Under the pieces are notes generated by a model that searched no databases, had not been told where the DNA came from, and saw only the letters and a list, made by a program, of their open reading frames with translations. The position numbers and the translations under genes are program-made. Below are positions 8,164 through 16,413 of a stretch of 64,000 bases of DNA, piece by piece. This DNA comes from RGIG5579 sp045597125 (GTDB lineage: Bacteria > Bacillota > Clostridia > Oscillospirales > SIG627). Position 1 is the stretch's first letter. The number at the start of each line of letters is the position of its first letter. Where the stretch lies: the NCBI GenBank assembly GCA_045597125.1, contig JAZODR010000031.1, positions 1 through 64,000 of the forward strand, in the 5' to 3' direction.

Positions 8164-9543
8164 ATGGAAAAGCTTACAAGAAAATACGGGCTTTTAACTG
8201 CTGTTTGTATGGTAGTTGGAACCGTAATCGGTTCGGGGGTGTTCTTTAAGGCGCAGGATGTGCTGAAAGCTACGGGAGGAAATATGCCTCTTGGTATCAT
8301 TGCTTGGGTGATCACGGGTGTTTTAATGATTGTTTGCTCTGCGCAGTTTGCAGTGATGGCGACTCGCTACGAAAAGGTCAGTGGTTTGATCGACTATGCG
8401 GAGGCCACCTGTGGCGCTACTTATGCCTATTACATTGCTTGGTTTATGGTTCATTTGTATTATCCCGGCATGACTTCCGTTCTGGCATGGGTTTCAGCTC
8501 GCTATTTCGGCGTTTTGTTTGGCTGGAATATGGTGAGCCCTGAGGTACTTGCGCTTTCGGGATTTTTCTTGATTGCTTCTTATACGCTCAATGCCCTCTC
8601 TCCCAAGCTTGCGGGTAAGTTTCAGGTCAGTGCAACGATCATCAAGCTGATTCCCATTGTGTTGATGGCACTTGTTGGTACTGTTGTAGGCTTGACCAAG
8701 GGTACCCTGGTCACCAATTTCACTACGGTGGTGGATTCTTCCCTTGGCGGTTTCCCCGGCTTATTTGCCGCTGTGGTCGCAACCGTCTTTGCCTATGAAG
8801 GCTGGATTGTGGCAACCAGTATTAATGCAGAATTGAAAAATCCTAAGAAAAATCTTCCTCTTGCTCTTGTGTTCGGCTCTATCATCGTTGCAGTTGCTTA
8901 TGTACTTTACTATATCGGCGCAGCAGGCGGCGCTACCAATGCCGTGCTCATGGAAGAAGGAGCCACGACCGCCTTTACCAATATTTTTGGTGGCATGGGC
9001 GGCGCGCTTCTCAATGTTTGTATAGTCATCTCCTGTCTGGGTACTCTGAATGGTTTGATGGTTGGTGCTACCCGTGGGATGTATGCGATTGCTGCTCGCG
9101 GCGACGGACCCAAACCTGAAATGTTCGCGCATATTGATCGGCATACCAATATGACCACCAATTCTTCGATTTGGGGCTTATTTCTTTGCTCTTTGTGGCT
9201 CATTTATTTTTATGGAGCAAATTTGACTTCCGGTTGGTTTGGTTTGTTTAATTTCGATTCCTCTGAACTCCCCATCGTCACCATCTACGCAATGTACATC
9301 CCCATTTTTATTGCTTGGATGATCAAGGAAAAGAGGCTGGGTGTGTTCAAGCGTTTTGTTCTCCCCATTGCTTCCATCATCTGTTGTGCATTTATGGTAT
9401 TTGCTGCTATTTATGCTCACGGTATCACTCCCTATTTGATTGCAAAAGCAGATGGAAGGTTTTCCTTTCCTGTGCTTTTCTATCTGATTGTATTTGCTGT
9501 TTTTATGCTGGTAGGTGTTTTCTTTAAGAAGAAAATTAAATAA
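8164..9543 (+). CDS. APC-superfamily amino acid permease
   Basis: The 459-residue integral membrane protein has about 12 membrane segments and the APC consensus GTVIGSGVFF in helix 1. The family exchanges or imports amino acids; resemblance is to the LAT/SteT-like branch (VFAYEGWIVATSINAELKNP), but the substrate cannot be fixed. It has its own ribosome site (AAAGGAG) and a strong terminator follows directly, so it is monocistronic. There is no clear link to the neighbouring sugar regulator. Confidence 0.88.
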   Translation: MEKLTRKYGLLTAVCMVVGTVIGSGVFFKAQDVLKATGGNMPLGIIAWVITGVLMIVCSAQFAVMATRYEKVSGLIDYAEATCGATYAYYIAWFMVHLYYPGMTSVLAWVSARYFGVLFGWNMVSPEVLALSGFFLIASYTLNALSPKLAGKFQVSATIIKLIPIVLMALVGTVVGLTKGTLVTNFTTVVDSSLGGFPGLFAAVVATVFAYEGWIVATSINAELKNPKKNLPLALVFGSIIVAVAYVLYYIGAAGGATNAVLMEEGATTAFTNIFGGMGGALLNVCIVISCLGTLNGLMVGATRGMYAIAARGDGPKPEMFAHIDRHTNMTTNSSIWGLFLCSLWLIYFYGANLTSGWFGLFNFDSSELPIVTIYAMYIPIFIAWMIKEKRLGVFKRFVLPIASIICCAFMVFAAIYAHGITPYLIAKADGRFSFPVLFYLIVFAVFMLVGVFFKKKIK

Positions 9544-9553
9544 TTTGCAAAAT

Positions 9554-9598
9554 AAAGGTAGATGCGTAGTATTTTCTACGCATCTACCTTTATTTTTT
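9554..9598 (+). terminator. Intrinsic terminator of APC permease
   Basis: A 16-bp perfect stem (9554-9569 with 9576-9591) has a 6-nt loop and is followed by a T-run at 9593-9598. Confidence 0.9.
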
Positions 9599-9619
9599 GC
9601 TTAGTGAGGATGTTACCTG

Positions 9620-9648
9620 TTGACATTGCAACAAGTTTGTGGTATATT
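9620..9648 (+). promoter_or_regulatory. Promoter of acyl-CoA/ACP synthetase gene
   Basis: Consensus TTGACA (9620-9625) and TATATT (9643-9648) have a 17-nt spacer. A weaker inverted repeat TGTTG-N6-CAACA (9618-9633) overlaps the -35 box. Confidence 0.8.
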
Positions 9649-9654
9649 GAGTGC

Positions 9655-9678
9655 ATCTTGTTGAAGCATCAACAAGAT
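9655..9678 (+). promoter_or_regulatory. Palindromic operator, likely for the downstream MarR protein
   Basis: ATCTTGTTGA (9655-9664), 4 nt, TCAACAAGAT (9669-9678) is a perfect 10-bp inverted repeat over the expected transcription start. The half-site core TTGTTGA resembles MarR operators, and a MarR gene follows the synthetase. The assignment of this MarR as the ligand is inference. Confidence 0.65.
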
Positions 9679-9705
9679 AAATAATAAACATAGAAGGAGT
9701 TATTC

Positions 9706-11409
9706 ATGAATAATCAGCAGTTACATCCTAAAAAGGAATTCAAGAGTATTCGTCATATTGTGGAATCTGCGGCAAAAATCTACGGAAATAGTACGGCTTT
9801 TTCCTATCGGTTAAAGCCTTTGGATAAAGAAAAAGTAAGTGTTAGCTATATTGAATTTCGTGATGATGTAAGAGCCCTTGCGACGGAAATGCTTTCCCGT
9901 GGAATGGAAAGGAAGCATGTTGTTGCGGTAGGGAAAATGTCTTATGATTTTATTGTTTTGTATTATGCTACGCTTTTGATGGGGGCTGTGTTTGTTCCTC
10001 TTGATCGGGATTGGAATTCTACAGAACTTGCCAATACGGCAAAAAATGCCGATATTGACTATCTTTTCTGTGATGAAGATTTGGAGGACAAAAGTGAAGG
10101 AATTGTGCGGCTTTGCGGTGTTGAAAATCCGGTGGTGTATTTAGGGGGAAGAAGAGAGCAAGGACTTTGGTCGATGATTGCGGAGGGCCGCAGAAAATTT
10201 CTGGACGATAGAAGACCTTATTTTGAGGTGGATTTTGATAGCCGTAAACTTTCTCTTATCGTATATACTTCAGGTACGACGGGCAAAGGGAAAGGTGTAA
10301 TGCATTGTACTGATGCGATTATTCGTGATATGTCCGATATTGTGCATTATATTGATTTTGGAAAAAATACTGTTTCGGTTTTACCGCCTCATCATACATA
10401 TGGCTCTACAGTGATGCTTTTGGGGCATGTGATGATTGGAACAGAGGTATATATTTCCAGCGGAATTCGCTATGTTCAGAAAGAACTTCAAATGGAAAAA
10501 CCGCAGCATTTGGTTTTGGTTCCTTTGTATTTGGAAACTTTTTATCGCAAGATCCAATCTACCTTGGAAAATCAAGGTAAGGCGAAGCTTGTCAAAGGGA
10601 TGTTAAAGGTCAGCAATGCTGCGAGATTTGCAAGTTTTGGGTTGGTGGATCTAAGAAAAAAACTTTTTGCTCAAATCAGAAATGCCTTTGGTGGAGAAGT
10701 GAAAATGATTGTTTCGGGCGGCGCCCCGATCAATCAGGAGATCGTTTCCTTTTATGAGGGGCTGGGTATTTCTATCCTTAACGGATATGGAATTACCGAA
10801 TGTGCTCCTCTGATTTCTGTTAACCGAAGTCGTCATGTTGTAAAAGGGAGTGTTGGAACGGTTCTCGATATGGATGAGGTGAAGATCAGCGCTCCCAATG
10901 AAGACGGGGAAGGTGAGATTTGTGTAAAAGGGCCCAATGTAATGTTGGGATATTATAAGGATGCACAAGCAACTGCCGAAGCACTGGACGAGGAAGGATA
11001 TTTTAAAACAGGTGATTACGGAAAATTGACTAAGGATCGAATTTTGTATATTACAGGAAGAAAGAAAAATTTGATTATCCTTTCCAATGGCAAAAATGTA
11101 TATCCCGAGGAGATTGAAAACGAGTTAATCTCTATCCCCGGTATTCAAGATATTATTGTTTACGAAGGAAAAAGCCGTAGAGGGATGGAGTACAATGCTA
11201 TTGTAGCGGAGATCTTTCCTGACAAGGATTATATTGAAAAGAATGGGATTTTTGACATCAAAGAGTATTTCGAACCGTATATCAAAGAGTACAATAGAAA
11301 CACCGTTTCCTATAAAAAGATTTCTGTTGTTAAAATCAGAAAGGAAGATTTCCCTAAAAACACTCTTCGTAAGATTATGCGATTTAAACTGGATATGACC
11401 ATTGATTGA
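9706..11409 (+). CDS. AMP-binding acyl-CoA/acyl-ACP synthetase
   Basis: The 567-residue adenylating enzyme has the P-loop YTSGTTGKGKG (187-197), the NGYGITECAP motif, the GDYGKLTKD motif and the C-terminal hinge GRKKNLIILSNGKNVYPEEIE. It should activate a fatty or carboxylic acid through an acyl-adenylate and pass it to CoA or a carrier protein. There is no signal peptide. A paralogue of identical length lies at 34739-36442 with the same GNNVMLGYY-like motif. The gene is followed by a MarR regulator and preceded by a palindromic operator, so lipid- or acid-responsive control is likely. The acyl substrate is unknown. Confidence 0.87.
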   Translation: MNNQQLHPKKEFKSIRHIVESAAKIYGNSTAFSYRLKPLDKEKVSVSYIEFRDDVRALATEMLSRGMERKHVVAVGKMSYDFIVLYYATLLMGAVFVPLDRDWNSTELANTAKNADIDYLFCDEDLEDKSEGIVRLCGVENPVVYLGGRREQGLWSMIAEGRRKFLDDRRPYFEVDFDSRKLSLIVYTSGTTGKGKGVMHCTDAIIRDMSDIVHYIDFGKNTVSVLPPHHTYGSTVMLLGHVMIGTEVYISSGIRYVQKELQMEKPQHLVLVPLYLETFYRKIQSTLENQGKAKLVKGMLKVSNAARFASFGLVDLRKKLFAQIRNAFGGEVKMIVSGGAPINQEIVSFYEGLGISILNGYGITECAPLISVNRSRHVVKGSVGTVLDMDEVKISAPNEDGEGEICVKGPNVMLGYYKDAQATAEALDEEGYFKTGDYGKLTKDRILYITGRKKNLIILSNGKNVYPEEIENELISIPGIQDIIVYEGKSRRGMEYNAIVAEIFPDKDYIEKNGIFDIKEYFEPYIKEYNRNTVSYKKISVVKIRKEDFPKNTLRKIMRFKLDMTID

Positions 11410-11424
11410 AAAGCAAAGGGTGTA

Positions 11425-11453
11425 TTGACATCTGCGCAAGTTTTGGATAAACT
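11425..11453 (+). promoter_or_regulatory. Candidate promoter of marR-type gene
   Basis: TTGACA (11425-11430), 17-nt spacer, TAAACT (11448-11453). An inverted repeat AAGTTT-N5-AAACTT (11438-11454) overlaps the -10 region and could be an autoregulatory site. It differs in sequence from the palindrome at 9655. Confidence 0.5.
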
Positions 11454-11492
11454 TTTAAGTGTATGAATTGTTTTTGAAAAGCGAGGTTATTC

Positions 11493-11939
11493 ATGAAAGA
11501 AAGATTTGAAGTTTTTACGGTGCTCGTCAATCGAATCAGCCGTAACATCCGTAAAATCAAGCAACAGGAAATGGCGGAATATAATTTGAGAAGCGCTCAT
11601 GTTTCCTGTTTGTATTATCTTTATACGAATAATGGCTCTACCGCTACCGACCTTTGTGAAAAGTGCGAGGAGGACAAGGCTACCATTTCCAGAGCCCTTG
11701 ATTATCTTGAAAAAAATCAGTTTATTACTTGTGAATCCAAAAGCGCAAAAAGATATAAAAGCCCGCTTATTTTGACGGAGAAGGGCGCTTTGGTGGGAAA
11801 AAAGATTGTGGAAAAAATCAATGGAATTCTGGATGAGATCGGCCATTCGTTGACGGAAGCGGAAAGAAATGAATTCTATCGTAGTCTTTCTATTATCAGC
11901 GAGTGCTTGGAAGAGCTTTCTAAAATCGGTGAAAAGTAG
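11493..11939 (+). CDS. MarR-family transcriptional regulator
   Basis: The 148-residue protein has a winged HTH: DLCEKCEEDKATISRALDYLEKNQFI is the recognition region and PLILTEKGALVGKKI the wing and following helix. MarR proteins are dimeric repressors that release DNA on binding small phenolic, lipid or acyl ligands. Ribosome site AGCGAGGT lies upstream. Position behind the acyl synthetase, whose promoter carries a perfect palindrome, suggests it controls that gene. Convergent with the GGGtGRT operon through a shared terminator. Confidence 0.87.
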   Translation: MKERFEVFTVLVNRISRNIRKIKQQEMAEYNLRSAHVSCLYYLYTNNGSTATDLCEKCEEDKATISRALDYLEKNQFITCESKSAKRYKSPLILTEKGALVGKKIVEKINGILDEIGHSLTEAERNEFYRSLSIISECLEELSKIGEK

Positions 11940-11960
11940 GCAGATTTTCGGTTACTAAAA

Positions 11961-11990
11961 AAAGAACACCCGAGAGGGTGTTCTTTTTTT
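11961..11990 (+). terminator. Bidirectional terminator
   Basis: An 11-bp stem (11961-11971 with 11976-11986), GAGA tetraloop, T-run to 11990 on the plus strand and A-run before the stem serving the minus-strand operon. Confidence 0.9.
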
Positions 11991-12001
11991 GAAGTAAATT
12001 T

Positions 12002-13003
12002 TTACTTATTGAGAGCCATAGAAATTTCTACAGCTACGGCAACGGTGGCGCCTACCATGGGGTTGTTACCCATACCAATCAGACCCATCATTTCTACGTG
12101 GGCGGGAACGGAGGAGGAACCTGCGAACTGAGCATCGCCGTGCATACGGCCCATGGTATCGGTCATACCGTAGGAAGCGGGTCCTGCAGCCATATTATCG
12201 GGGTGGAGGGTTCTGCCGGTACCGCCGCCGGAAGCAACGGAGAAATACTTCTTACCGTTTTCGATGGCCCATTTCTTGTAGGTACCTGCAACGGGGTGCT
12301 GGAAGCGGGTGGGGTTGGTGGAGTTGCCGGTGATGGATACGTCAACGGATTCATGACGCATAATGGCAACGCCTTCCAGAACGTCGTTTGCACCGTAGCA
12401 ACGAACCTTTGCTCTTTCGCCGTCGGAGTAAGCCTTGGTCTTGATGATTTCCAGCTTGCTGTCGGTGAAGTTGTACTCAGTCTGTACGTAGGTGAAGCCG
12501 TTGATTCTGGAGATGATGTGAGCAGCATCCTTGCCCAGACCGTTCAGGATGATCTGGAGGGGCTCTTTACGAACTTTATTTGCGGTCTTTGCAATACCGA
12601 TTGCACCTTCAGCAGCGGCGAAGGACTCGTGACCTGCCAAAAAGCAGAAGCACTTGGTCTCCTCGCGGAGAAGCATTGCTGCCAGATTACCGTGACCCAG
12701 ACCTACGTCGCGGGTCTCAGCAACGGAACCGTGGATGCAGAATGCCTGCAGACCGATACCGATGGCTTCAGCAGCCTCAGCAGCAGTCTTAACACCCTTT
12801 TTTACTGCGATGGCAGCACCCAGGGTATATGCCCAGGAAGCATTTTCAAATGCGATGGGCTGAACGCCTTTTACCAGAGCATCTACATCAACGCCCAGAT
12901 CCAGGCAGATCTTCTGTGCTTCCTCCAGGGAAGCAATGCCGTATTCTTTCAGGCACTCATTGATTTTGTCAATTCTTCTTTCGTAACCTTCAAACTTAAC
13001 CAT
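12002..13003 (-). CDS. GGGtGRT protein
   Basis: The 333-residue soluble protein contains the family-defining GGGTGRT at residues 259-265 within SVASGGGTGRTLHPDN. Other conserved-looking blocks are FCIHGSVAETRDVGLGHGNL, FLAGHESFAAAEGAIG and GLIGMGNNPMVGATVAVAVE. It is Gly- and Ala-rich with no signal peptide or membrane segment. The family is regularly found beside a NifU-like scaffold, as here, but its biochemical role is not established to my knowledge. Start is supported by ribosome site AAGGAGG. It is the last gene of a three-gene operon after PduL and the scaffold protein, with only 12 nt to the scaffold gene. Confidence 0.88.
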   Translation of the reverse strand: MVKFEGYERRIDKINECLKEYGIASLEEAQKICLDLGVDVDALVKGVQPIAFENASWAYTLGAAIAVKKGVKTAAEAAEAIGIGLQAFCIHGSVAETRDVGLGHGNLAAMLLREETKCFCFLAGHESFAAAEGAIGIAKTANKVRKEPLQIILNGLGKDAAHIISRINGFTYVQTEYNFTDSKLEIIKTKAYSDGERAKVRCYGANDVLEGVAIMRHESVDVSITGNSTNPTRFQHPVAGTYKKWAIENGKKYFSVASGGGTGRTLHPDNMAAGPASYGMTDTMGRMHGDAQFAGSSSVPAHVEMMGLIGMGNNPMVGATVAVAVEISMALNK

Positions 13004-13015
13004 TTTCGTGCCTCC

Positions 13016-13711
13016 TTACTCTTCGCGGGGATCAATGTACTTCACAGCGGCGTCGTATCTGCCGTAGCTCTTTACATTGCTCTCGTACGCTTCTTTGGGA
13101 TCCTTGCCGTGGCGAATTGCTTCCATCATCTTTCCAAGGTGAACGAACTTGTAACCGATGATCTCGTTATCTTCGTCCAGACCGAGGGACAGGATGTAGC
13201 CCTCTGCCATTTCCAGATAGCGAACACCCTTTTCATTGGTAGCAAAAATGGTACCAACCTGGCTTCTCAGACCCTTGCCAAGGTCATCGAGAGTGGAGCC
13301 GATGGGAAGACCGTCCTCGGAGAATGCAGTCTGGGTACGACCGTAAACCAGCTGGAGGAAGATCTCGCGCATAGCAACGTTGATTGCATCGCAAACAAGG
13401 TCAGTATTCAGAGCTTCCAGAATGGTTTTGCCTTGGAGGATCTCAGCTGCCATTGCTGCGGAGTGGGTCATACCGGAGCAGCCACTGGTTTCAACCAGAG
13501 CTTCCTCGATGATACCCTTCTTAACATTGAGAGTCAGCTTGCACATACCCTGCTGAGGTGCGCACCAGCCGATACCGTGGGACAGACCGGAAATATCGGT
13601 TACGTCATAAGCCTTGACCCATCTGCCTTCTTCGGGAATGGGAGCAGGGCCGTGCTTGGGGCCTTTTGCCACAACGCACATGTTTTCTACATCTTCAGTA
13701 AACATGGTCAT
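13016..13711 (-). CDS. NifU-like iron-sulfur cluster assembly scaffold protein
   Basis: The 231-residue protein resembles the NifU/IscU N-terminal fold: Cys57 in GMCKLTLNV, Cys78 in ETSGCSGMTHS and Cys107 in NTDLVCDAINVAMRE stand at spacings like those of scaffold ligands. Extra Cys12 and Cys50 are present. It is longer than IscU (about 130 residues), with an N-terminal extension (about 40 residues) and a C-terminal part ending KYIDPREE. It would assemble or transfer an Fe-S cluster, presumably for the adjacent GGGtGRT protein. Ribosome site AAAGGA precedes the start. Partner and cluster type are inferred only from context. Confidence 0.8.
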   Translation of the reverse strand: MTMFTEDVENMCVVAKGPKHGPAPIPEEGRWVKAYDVTDISGLSHGIGWCAPQQGMCKLTLNVKKGIIEEALVETSGCSGMTHSAAMAAEILQGKTILEALNTDLVCDAINVAMREIFLQLVYGRTQTAFSEDGLPIGSTLDDLGKGLRSQVGTIFATNEKGVRYLEMAEGYILSLGLDEDNEIIGYKFVHLGKMMEAIRHGKDPKEAYESNVKSYGRYDAAVKYIDPREE

Positions 13712-13744
13712 TTATAAAAAATCCTTTCTGATATTTTTGTTTTT

Positions 13745-14317
13745 TTAGTCAACCAAAACGCCGATAGTACCGGGAGCGGCACATGCAGCATTGGATTCAT
13801 CGGTGTCGATGTGCATTGCAGCGGCGAATTTATCGCTGACTCTTACGACAACCTCATCAAAGATAAGAGCTCTCTCTCCCTCTACGCGAACCTTTACGAT
13901 TTGCTTATCAGCAACACCGAAAGCGGCAGCGTCTGCGGTGGTGAAGTGAATGTGACGTTTTGCAACGATTACACCTTCTGCGCACTCAACGCTCTTGTCA
14001 CCGACGCTGATGGTGCAAGCGCCGGAACCGGCAACGTCGCCGGACTCACGGATGGGAGCCTTAATGCCCAGCGTTCTGGCATCGGTAGCGGATACCTCAA
14101 CCTGAGAGGCGGGACGGGCAGGTCCGAGAACGATAACGTTTTTAATGGTGCCTTTGGGTCCGGTGATATCAACTCTTTCCTCGCAGGCAAATTGACCGGG
14201 CTGGGAAAGCTCTTTTTTTACAGTGAGCTGATATCCTTTGCCAAAAAGAGCTTCGATGTGCTCTTGAGACAAATGAACGTGACGGGCGGAAGTTTCAACA
14301 AGTACCTTCTTTTCCAT
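13745..14317 (-). CDS. pduL: PduL-type phosphate acyltransferase (phosphotransacylase)
   Basis: The 190-residue enzyme matches PduL: two related beta-barrel halves, each with a zinc-binding His pair (RHVHLS: His13, His15; KRHIHFT: His122, His124). It interconverts acyl-CoA and acyl-phosphate (acetyl or propanoyl). No N-terminal encapsulation peptide is evident: the protein starts directly at MEKKVLVETSARHVH, so it is probably a cytosolic housekeeping form used in acetate or ATP formation rather than a microcompartment form. It is the first gene of the operon with the Fe-S scaffold and GGGtGRT genes (33-nt gap), a context I cannot explain from known pathways. Confidence 0.87.
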   Translation of the reverse strand: MEKKVLVETSARHVHLSQEHIEALFGKGYQLTVKKELSQPGQFACEERVDITGPKGTIKNVIVLGPARPASQVEVSATDARTLGIKAPIRESGDVAGSGACTISVGDKSVECAEGVIVAKRHIHFTTADAAAFGVADKQIVKVRVEGERALIFDEVVVRVSDKFAAAMHIDTDESNAACAAPGTIGVLVD

Positions 14318-14361
14318 GATTTACTTCTCCTATTATTTATTTTTTATGGCTAAACCGCTTT

Positions 14362-14391
14362 ATTATACAACAAAATCTATATGTTTGTAAA
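14362..14391 (-). promoter_or_regulatory. Promoter of pduL-scaffold-GGGtGRT operon
   Basis: On the minus strand TTTACA (14391-14386) and TATAAT (14367-14362) are separated by 18 nt. The pduL ATG lies about 45 nt downstream with ribosome site AGGAGA. Confidence 0.65.
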
Positions 14392-14418
14392 GAGGGCGCG
14401 GAAAGATTTTTGTAAAAT

Positions 14419-15282
14419 CTAGTTTGTTTTTGTAGTGCTGATGAGTTTGGATGCAACAAAAACAGTCAGAGTAAGGTCTGCCAAAAGGGAGGTAGAGGTG
14501 AAAAGATCAATGCGGATGCGTGAATCCATTATGGCGATCAGTTCGGGAAGACGTGCCACAAGCCCGAGAAATACTACGCTTAAACCGGAAAATACATAGG
14601 CATTGGGGCGGGATAAATTCTCCTCTCCCAAGAGGATCTCGGCTTGATACAGAAAGAAAACGAGAGCGGAGATCACAAAGAGGAATTGCCCTACGTAAAG
14701 GGATTTGTTTAAAAAGCGGGTCAAATCGCGGTACTCGAGGACCATTCGCATGGTGCACCAGAAGGCAGGTGTCAAAGCGAAGAAAGCGAGAAAGCGACTG
14801 GGTTCGTGAGAATTGCGGCACCCGCAGAACAGAAAAAAGCAGCCGCTGGTCAAAGCCAGGAGCGCGTAGAGCATTGCATAAGCATCGGTCAGATTTTCTT
14901 TTTCAAGGATAAAGGAAAGTGCGTGTGCAATTAAACCAAAGCCGGGCAGAAGTGCGGCAAAGGCAGAAAAAGTTCCAAACCATGTTGCGCATTTTCGGGT
15001 AAAACCGTGAAAGAAAAATTCAAAAAAATTCTGTTCTTCTTCCGCATCGTCAAAGCTTTCCGGAAAACTGCCTTTCTTGCGGTAGGTCAGAATCAGGCAA
15101 AGGAAGAAGACGGCAAAGCAGATGAGATTAAAAACGAAGGAACCTGCGCCGTTTCCCGAAAAGAAGCCTGTGGCGGCGTCCAATTCATTCCAATAGGAAA
15201 ATATACGGAGACCGAAAGCAAGGGGGGATAAAATTCCCAGTGCCAACAGTATTTTTTTGTAAAGTTTGTAATCGAAATTCAT
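14419..15282 (-). CDS. Polytopic membrane protein of unknown function
   Basis: The 287-residue protein has about seven to eight hydrophobic segments separated by short loops. One acidic cytoplasmic loop lies near 75-90 (SFDDAEEEQNFFEFFFHG). I recognise no family. It is the last gene of a four-gene minus-strand operon behind a GT2/GtrA protein, a phosphodiester glycosidase and a two-helix protein. A role in envelope glycan or lipid handling is inferred from those neighbours only. Confidence 0.65.
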   Translation of the reverse strand: MNFDYKLYKKILLALGILSPLAFGLRIFSYWNELDAATGFFSGNGAGSFVFNLICFAVFFLCLILTYRKKGSFPESFDDAEEEQNFFEFFFHGFTRKCATWFGTFSAFAALLPGFGLIAHALSFILEKENLTDAYAMLYALLALTSGCFFLFCGCRNSHEPSRFLAFFALTPAFWCTMRMVLEYRDLTRFLNKSLYVGQFLFVISALVFFLYQAEILLGEENLSRPNAYVFSGLSVVFLGLVARLPELIAIMDSRIRIDLFTSTSLLADLTLTVFVASKLISTTKTN

Positions 15283-15301
15283 AAAAAGCCTCTTTTCCCG
15301 A

Positions 15302-15502
15302 TCAATGTTTTAAAATGTAACATACTGCAAGAATTGCAGATAGAAATGCAAATACAGCCAAAAGCCATTTTGTAATGGAATTTGTTAAAAATGCCATAGA
15401 GCTGTTGACCAAATCAATACAGAAAAAAATCAGCATCATCACTGAAAGGATTAGGACCAGGTGGGGTAAAAAATTTTCAAGCACTGAGAAAAAACGTTTC
15501 AT
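15302..15502 (-). CDS. Small two-helix membrane protein
   Basis: This 66-residue protein has two predicted membrane helices (about 12-33 and 44-63) joined by a short polar turn (NSITK). Its ATG overlaps the stop of the upstream phosphodiester glycosidase gene by one base (TAATG), so translation is coupled. It may be a subunit or stabiliser of a neighbouring membrane protein. No family is recognised. Confidence 0.6.
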   Translation of the reverse strand: MKRFFSVLENFLPHLVLILSVMMLIFFCIDLVNSSMAFLTNSITKWLLAVFAFLSAILAVCYILKH

Positions 15503-16413
15503 TACTTCTCCTTTGTTTTTGTGGCAAGATAGATGATATCGCTGATGTCCCTGCCTTCCCCTTTGGAGGGGGAAGAGAAAAGGTTTCCTTTATAGGTCAT
15601 TACGGCGGAGTGTCCTCCGTCCAGATTGTAGGCGCGTTTGCACCCCAGACGCTCAAATAAAGCCGACATTTCCGCCAAGGTCATGCCCCGTGAATGGCTT
15701 TGTCTGCCGTCAATGGCAACCAAACAGTAATGCCCCGGCTCGTAATAGCCGATGCCGATGCGGGGATTTTCTCCCGAAATGCCCGTTTCAAATTCTTTGA
15801 TGGCATTTCCGTTTTTATCCAGCAACGAGGGGCCAAAGTCCCAAGCCTGCCAAGCGCCCCCGGCAATTGCTTTATCTACATCAAATTCCGAAAAGGAATA
15901 GGTTTCCATAGTTCCGTCGTAATACAGTACGCAAATTTGGTGCGCCTTGGTTTTTCGGTAAATTTGACCGTTTCGGATGACGATGCCTCGCTGGCGGATG
16001 CCGAAATAGTCGCCGGAAACTGCCAGAAGCGCGTGGTTTTTTTGTGCCATATTTAGAACGGAATCGGCAATGCCCGTAGTAAATTCTTCCGCCGCCATTG
16101 CGGTTCGCAGACTTGTAATGTGACGGATGTAAAAATCTGCCACGTAATAGGTGACCCCGTCTTCTGCATAGGTGGTAAGAGTCAGGGAAAGGTTTTCATC
16201 TTTGTAGGTGTTTTCCTCATCAATGACCTCGCCCTTTTCAGCAAATTTTTCGGGGAATTTTTTTCCGAAATCCATCAGTTCTCCTGTGCCTGTAGAGCCG
16301 TAGAGATTGCCGATGCTGTGGGGAAGTACGTGATGAAAGAGAGCAAAGGTGCAAAGAGCGGCTCCCAATACCAAAAGGTCAATGAAAAAGGAAAGCAAAA
16401 GACGTTTGGTCAT
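15502..16413 (-). CDS. Phosphodiester glycosidase (NAGPA-domain) family protein
   Basis: The 303-residue protein has an N-terminal membrane anchor (about 5-27) and an extracytoplasmic NAGPA/DUF2233-type domain. Typical elements are LLAVSGDYFGIRQRG, GMTLAEMSALFERLGC and the hallmark YNLDGGHSAVM. The family includes the mammalian uncovering enzyme, which removes GlcNAc from a phosphodiester; bacterial members act on envelope or exopolysaccharide phosphodiesters such as teichoic-acid-like polymers. Start overlaps the stop of the GT2/GtrA gene (ATGA), so the two are translationally coupled. Confidence 0.83.
   Translation of the reverse strand: MTKRLLLSFFIDLLVLGAALCTFALFHHVLPHSIGNLYGSTGTGELMDFGKKFPEKFAEKGEVIDEENTYKDENLSLTLTTYAEDGVTYYVADFYIRHITSLRTAMAAEEFTTGIADSVLNMAQKNHALLAVSGDYFGIRQRGIVIRNGQIYRKTKAHQICVLYYDGTMETYSFSEFDVDKAIAGGAWQAWDFGPSLLDKNGNAIKEFETGISGENPRIGIGYYEPGHYCLVAIDGRQSHSRGMTLAEMSALFERLGCKRAYNLDGGHSAVMTYKGNLFSSPSKGEGRDISDIIYLATKTKEK

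Noticed and set aside
12098..13717. Long plus-strand open frame (539 codons) across the GGGtGRT and scaffold genes
   Set aside because: It is antisense to two well-supported genes, has no ribosome site and no recognisable domains; it arises from codon bias.
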